This document shows positions 61,263 to 64,000 of a stretch of DNA of 64,000 nt, piece after piece. Both the position numbers and the translations under genes were made by a program. The notes under the pieces are model-generated. The model made no database searches. It was not told where the DNA came from and saw only the letters and a program-made list of their open reading frames with translations. Origin of the DNA: Bedellia somnulentella (Eukaryota; Arthropoda; Insecta; Lepidoptera; Bedelliidae). The stretch lies in contig OY755196.1 in NCBI GenBank assembly GCA_963576735.1, positions 5,437,912-5,501,911 on the forward strand, given 5' to 3'. How positions within the stretch are numbered: position 1 is the first letter of the stretch; each line of letters opens with the position of its first letter.

Positions 61263-64000
61263 TACTGGCTTAATGTATTAAAATTCACAATCTACTACCA
61301 AAATGTAAGAGGTTTAAGGACTAAAACCAAGGATATATATTTAAAAATTTTAAACGAAAATTATGATGTTATTGTTTTAACGGAAACCTGGTTAAATGCC
61401 AGTATACACAACTCAGAGTTCATTGACACTCGATACCAAGTCTACCGCAGAGATCGCTGCAAATTGAAGTCTTCTGGTGCTGGAATGGACGGAGGAGGGG
61501 TGGTTGTTGCAGTTAAAAATAAATACAACTCAATGCGCCTCTCTCATTATGAAGATTGTAATGAGGTTATATGGATCTCTATAGAAATAACTTTGAATGG
61601 AACGAGGAACAGAGTGGGAGTATGCTGCGTGTACATGCCACCTCCCGTGAAGCTAGCTGAGTTGAAGTCTTTTCTGGGTAATACAACCGATGTATTGTAT
61701 AGTTTTGATAGTGTGCTCTTGTTAGGCGACTTTAATCTCGGGTCTATTTCATGGACTCCTGACCCAGAACAGGTTGGGCTCTTGGCCAATAACTTTCAAA
61801 ACGGTCTTGGTTTTGCCTTAGTTGATTTTCTAGCACTTTCTAGTTTGCATCAGCTTAACAGTATTACCAATTCGAACGGCAAGGTGTTGGATTTAGTTAT
61901 CACTAACATGAGCTGTGTCGTTACTCGTTCCCCTAACTATTTAAGCAAAGTTGACTCACACCACCCTCCCTTAAATGTTGAATTTATAAATATTAATACC
62001 CAATCATTATCAACAAATACGCGTACAAGTTATAATTTCTATAAAGCCGACTATGTGGCTGTTAATTACGAACTCAGTTTAATTGATTGGTCTACTGAAT
62101 TCGCTAGTATTAAGAATATAAATGAGATGGTTTCAAAATTTTACGAAATAATTAATGCTACAATATTTAAACTGATTCCGAAAAAACAATATAAAACGTG
62201 CAATCATCCACCATGGTTCACCAAAAACCTTATTAACCTTTTAAAAGAAAAGGAAAAACTAAGGAGTAAGGCAAGACGGTTTCGTAATCCTAGGGATAAG
62301 TTCGAGTTTGAACTCTTAAGGGCCAGGTGTCATAAATTGATGAATACTTGCTATTCTGAATATCTATGTAGGACGGAAACTAATCTTAGAAAAAATCCTA
62401 AACTATTCTGGAGTTACGTTAAAATGAAAAAAGCAAGTTCCACCATACCACTAACCATGAGAAGGGCTGACGAAACGGCTGATAACGGGCAAGATATTGC
62501 TAATTTATTTGCCTCCCACTTTCATTCCACATGCTCAGATATCATTTATAATACGGATTCCGACGCTGGGCTTTCGCAGCGGCTAGTTGGTCCGGGCAAC
62601 GATCGCATCGCGGAAAATATACCTTCCTCAACTTTAAGTATAATACAACTCCAAGAATGCAAAGTCATGAAGGAATTAAAATCTCTCGATATCTCAAAAG
62701 GACCTGGACCCGATGACATTCCGCCAATCTTTATAAAACGCTGTGCTAAAGCACTTTCATATCCTCTAACTTGCATTTATAATAAGTCATTAGAAACGGG
62801 GTTTTTTCCTGATTTATGGAAGTTGTCCCGCGTAGTTCCAGTACATAAAAAAGGTGAATTAAATGACGTCACTAATTACCGTCCTATATCGTTACTGTCA
62901 GCTGTTTCGAAGGTCTTTGAGTCATTGTTGTGCCCAATACTTGTCAATCATACAAAAGGATATGTCAATGCTTCGCAACACGGGTTTCAGGCAAATAAAG
63001 GTGTTATCTCTAATTTAGCAAGCTACATTACTGATATCATACACATTGTGGACAAGAGTTCGCAGGTTGATTCAGTATACACGGATTTTTCTAACGCGTT
63101 TAATAAAATATGTCATGACCTACTTCCTTATAAATTGAGAGCGCAATTCAACATAACCGGGCAGTTCTTAAACTGGCTTGAATCGTACCTTTGTAACCGG
63201 ACAAATTGTGTGGCAGTAAAGAATTATGAATCGTTGAGTTACCTTTCACCCTCGGGAATAGCTCAAGGATCACATATTGGCCCAATCTTATTTTATTTAT
63301 TTATTAACGACATAACAAATTGCTTCTTATATAGTAACTATTCAATTTACGCAGATGACATTAAAATTTATAAAGAGATTATTACAAAAAATGACATTGA
63401 ATTATTGCAATCCGATTTAGACAGATTATCAAAATGGTGTCTCGACAATAAAATGACATTAAATATCCCAAAATGTCATTTTATTAGATTCACCAAAAAG
63501 AAAAACGTTATTCAAAGTTCATACAATATTAACGGTGAACCATTAGAACGGGTAACTAAAATTAGAGATCTAGGTATCATATTGGACGACAAATTATCAT
63601 TTATTCCCCATTATGAAAATATGATTGGAAAAGCTTGTAGAGTAGTGGGCTTTATTAAAAGGATTGCCAAAGATTTCAAAAACATTTCCACCAAGATTTA
63701 TTTATTCAACACTCTAGTACGTAGCATTCTGGAATTCGGTAGTGTTATCTGGAACCCCCTTTACTTGTCTCATGGTGAAAGGATCGAGGACATACAACGT
63801 TCATTTACTCGATACTTGGCATATCATTCCCCAGAGATTAGTCATAGGTGTTCATATACAGAACGGCTACAACATTTCAATATGACATCTCTCCGTGACC
63901 GTAGAAAAATGCTTGATCTGTGTTTTCTCCACAAAATGATACATAGCAAAATAAACTGCCCTGAACTGCTGGAAAAGATCAATTTTAACGTACCACGATT
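61263..64000 (+). CDS. LINE ORF2: AP endonuclease and reverse transcriptase (runs off window)
   Basis: Frame open from the TAA at 61,260-61,262 to the window edge, about 912 codons without a stop. Endonuclease: 'YYQNVRGLRTKTKD', 'VIVLTETWLN', 'VYRRDR', 'VLLLGDFNLG' (GDFN), 'SDHxP'-like 'VDSHHPPLN'. RT: 'LKSLDISKGPGPDDIPPIFI', 'SRVVPVHKKGELNDVTNYRP', motif A 'VYTDFSNAFNKICHDLL', 'GIAQGSHIGPILFYLFIND', catalytic 'YADDIKIY', 'KIRDLGIILDDKLSF', 'VRSILEFGSVIWNPLY'. Jockey/CR1 group. There is no in-frame ATG before 'GAGMDG' (61,486). An ATG at 61,273 is out of frame by two bases, suggesting a 2-bp insertion at the start or reinitiation. C-terminus beyond the window. Confidence 0.9.

Noticed and set aside
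1..64000. CRISPR arrays, bacterial operons, rRNA genes
   Set aside because: No regularly spaced direct repeats of CRISPR size, no ribosomal sequence and no compact gene clusters; the tandem motifs are microsatellite tails of retroelements.

Overview
This window looks like nuclear DNA of a moth or butterfly. It is strongly AT-rich, has spliced genes with GT-AG introns, carries short (TTAGG)n motifs, and is packed with SINEs, RTE/Jockey-type LINEs and mobile-element debris of kinds I associate with Lepidoptera (inference; no species can be named). No bacterial-style operon, CRISPR array or rRNA is present. Nearly all sequence is transposable-element derived; host genes are few and small.

Layout. 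0-4 kb: a decayed LINE split by two SINEs, a GC-rich long-terminal-inverted-repeat (foldback) element with telomere-like repeats, then a possible lone exon. 4-8 kb: a 3'-truncated Ty1/copia element with LTR and primer-binding site. 7.8-10.3 kb, 19.4-20.4 kb and 32.5-38.1 kb: three broken copies of a non-LTR retroelement with R2-like architecture but an unusual YLDDGT reverse-transcriptase box. 10.6-18.9 kb: MULE transposase pieces, an unidentified old repeat family, a 3' LTR-element end with an intact small membrane-protein ORF, and a tRNA-like gene inside inverted repeats. 21-28 kb: FLYWCH domain, BEL/Pao and Ty3/gypsy fragments in both orientations. 28.9-31.7 kb: a PHD-finger-like relic interrupted by an errantivirus-type env relic. 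34.4-36.7 kb: a non-coding LTR element with LTRs, PBS, PPT and target duplication. 38.4-43.3 kb: LINE relics, more of the unidentified family, and a broken Transib fragment.

The two strongest regions follow. At 43,874-46,974 there is an apparently complete Transib (RAG1-like) DNA transposon: an open transposase gene with one small intron, matching terminal inverted repeats, a 5-bp GGGTG target duplication, and ends laid out as heptamer / 23-bp spacer / nonamer like V(D)J signal sequences. At 49.4-58.0 kb two short host genes lie in tandem on the + strand. Each has four coding exons, only phase-0 introns and an N-terminal signal peptide. They encode predicted secreted proteins of 118 and 68 residues that I do not recognise. 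Their introns have been filled by SINEs, an RTE LINE and a MITE.

The window closes (59.5-64 kb) with a tRNA-derived SINE and an apparently young Jockey/CR1-group LINE: complete ORF1, and an ORF2 open to the window edge. Across the window two otherwise different SINE families and the 3' tail of one LINE family share the same two-stem terminal hairpin, suggesting they are mobilised by the same reverse transcriptase.
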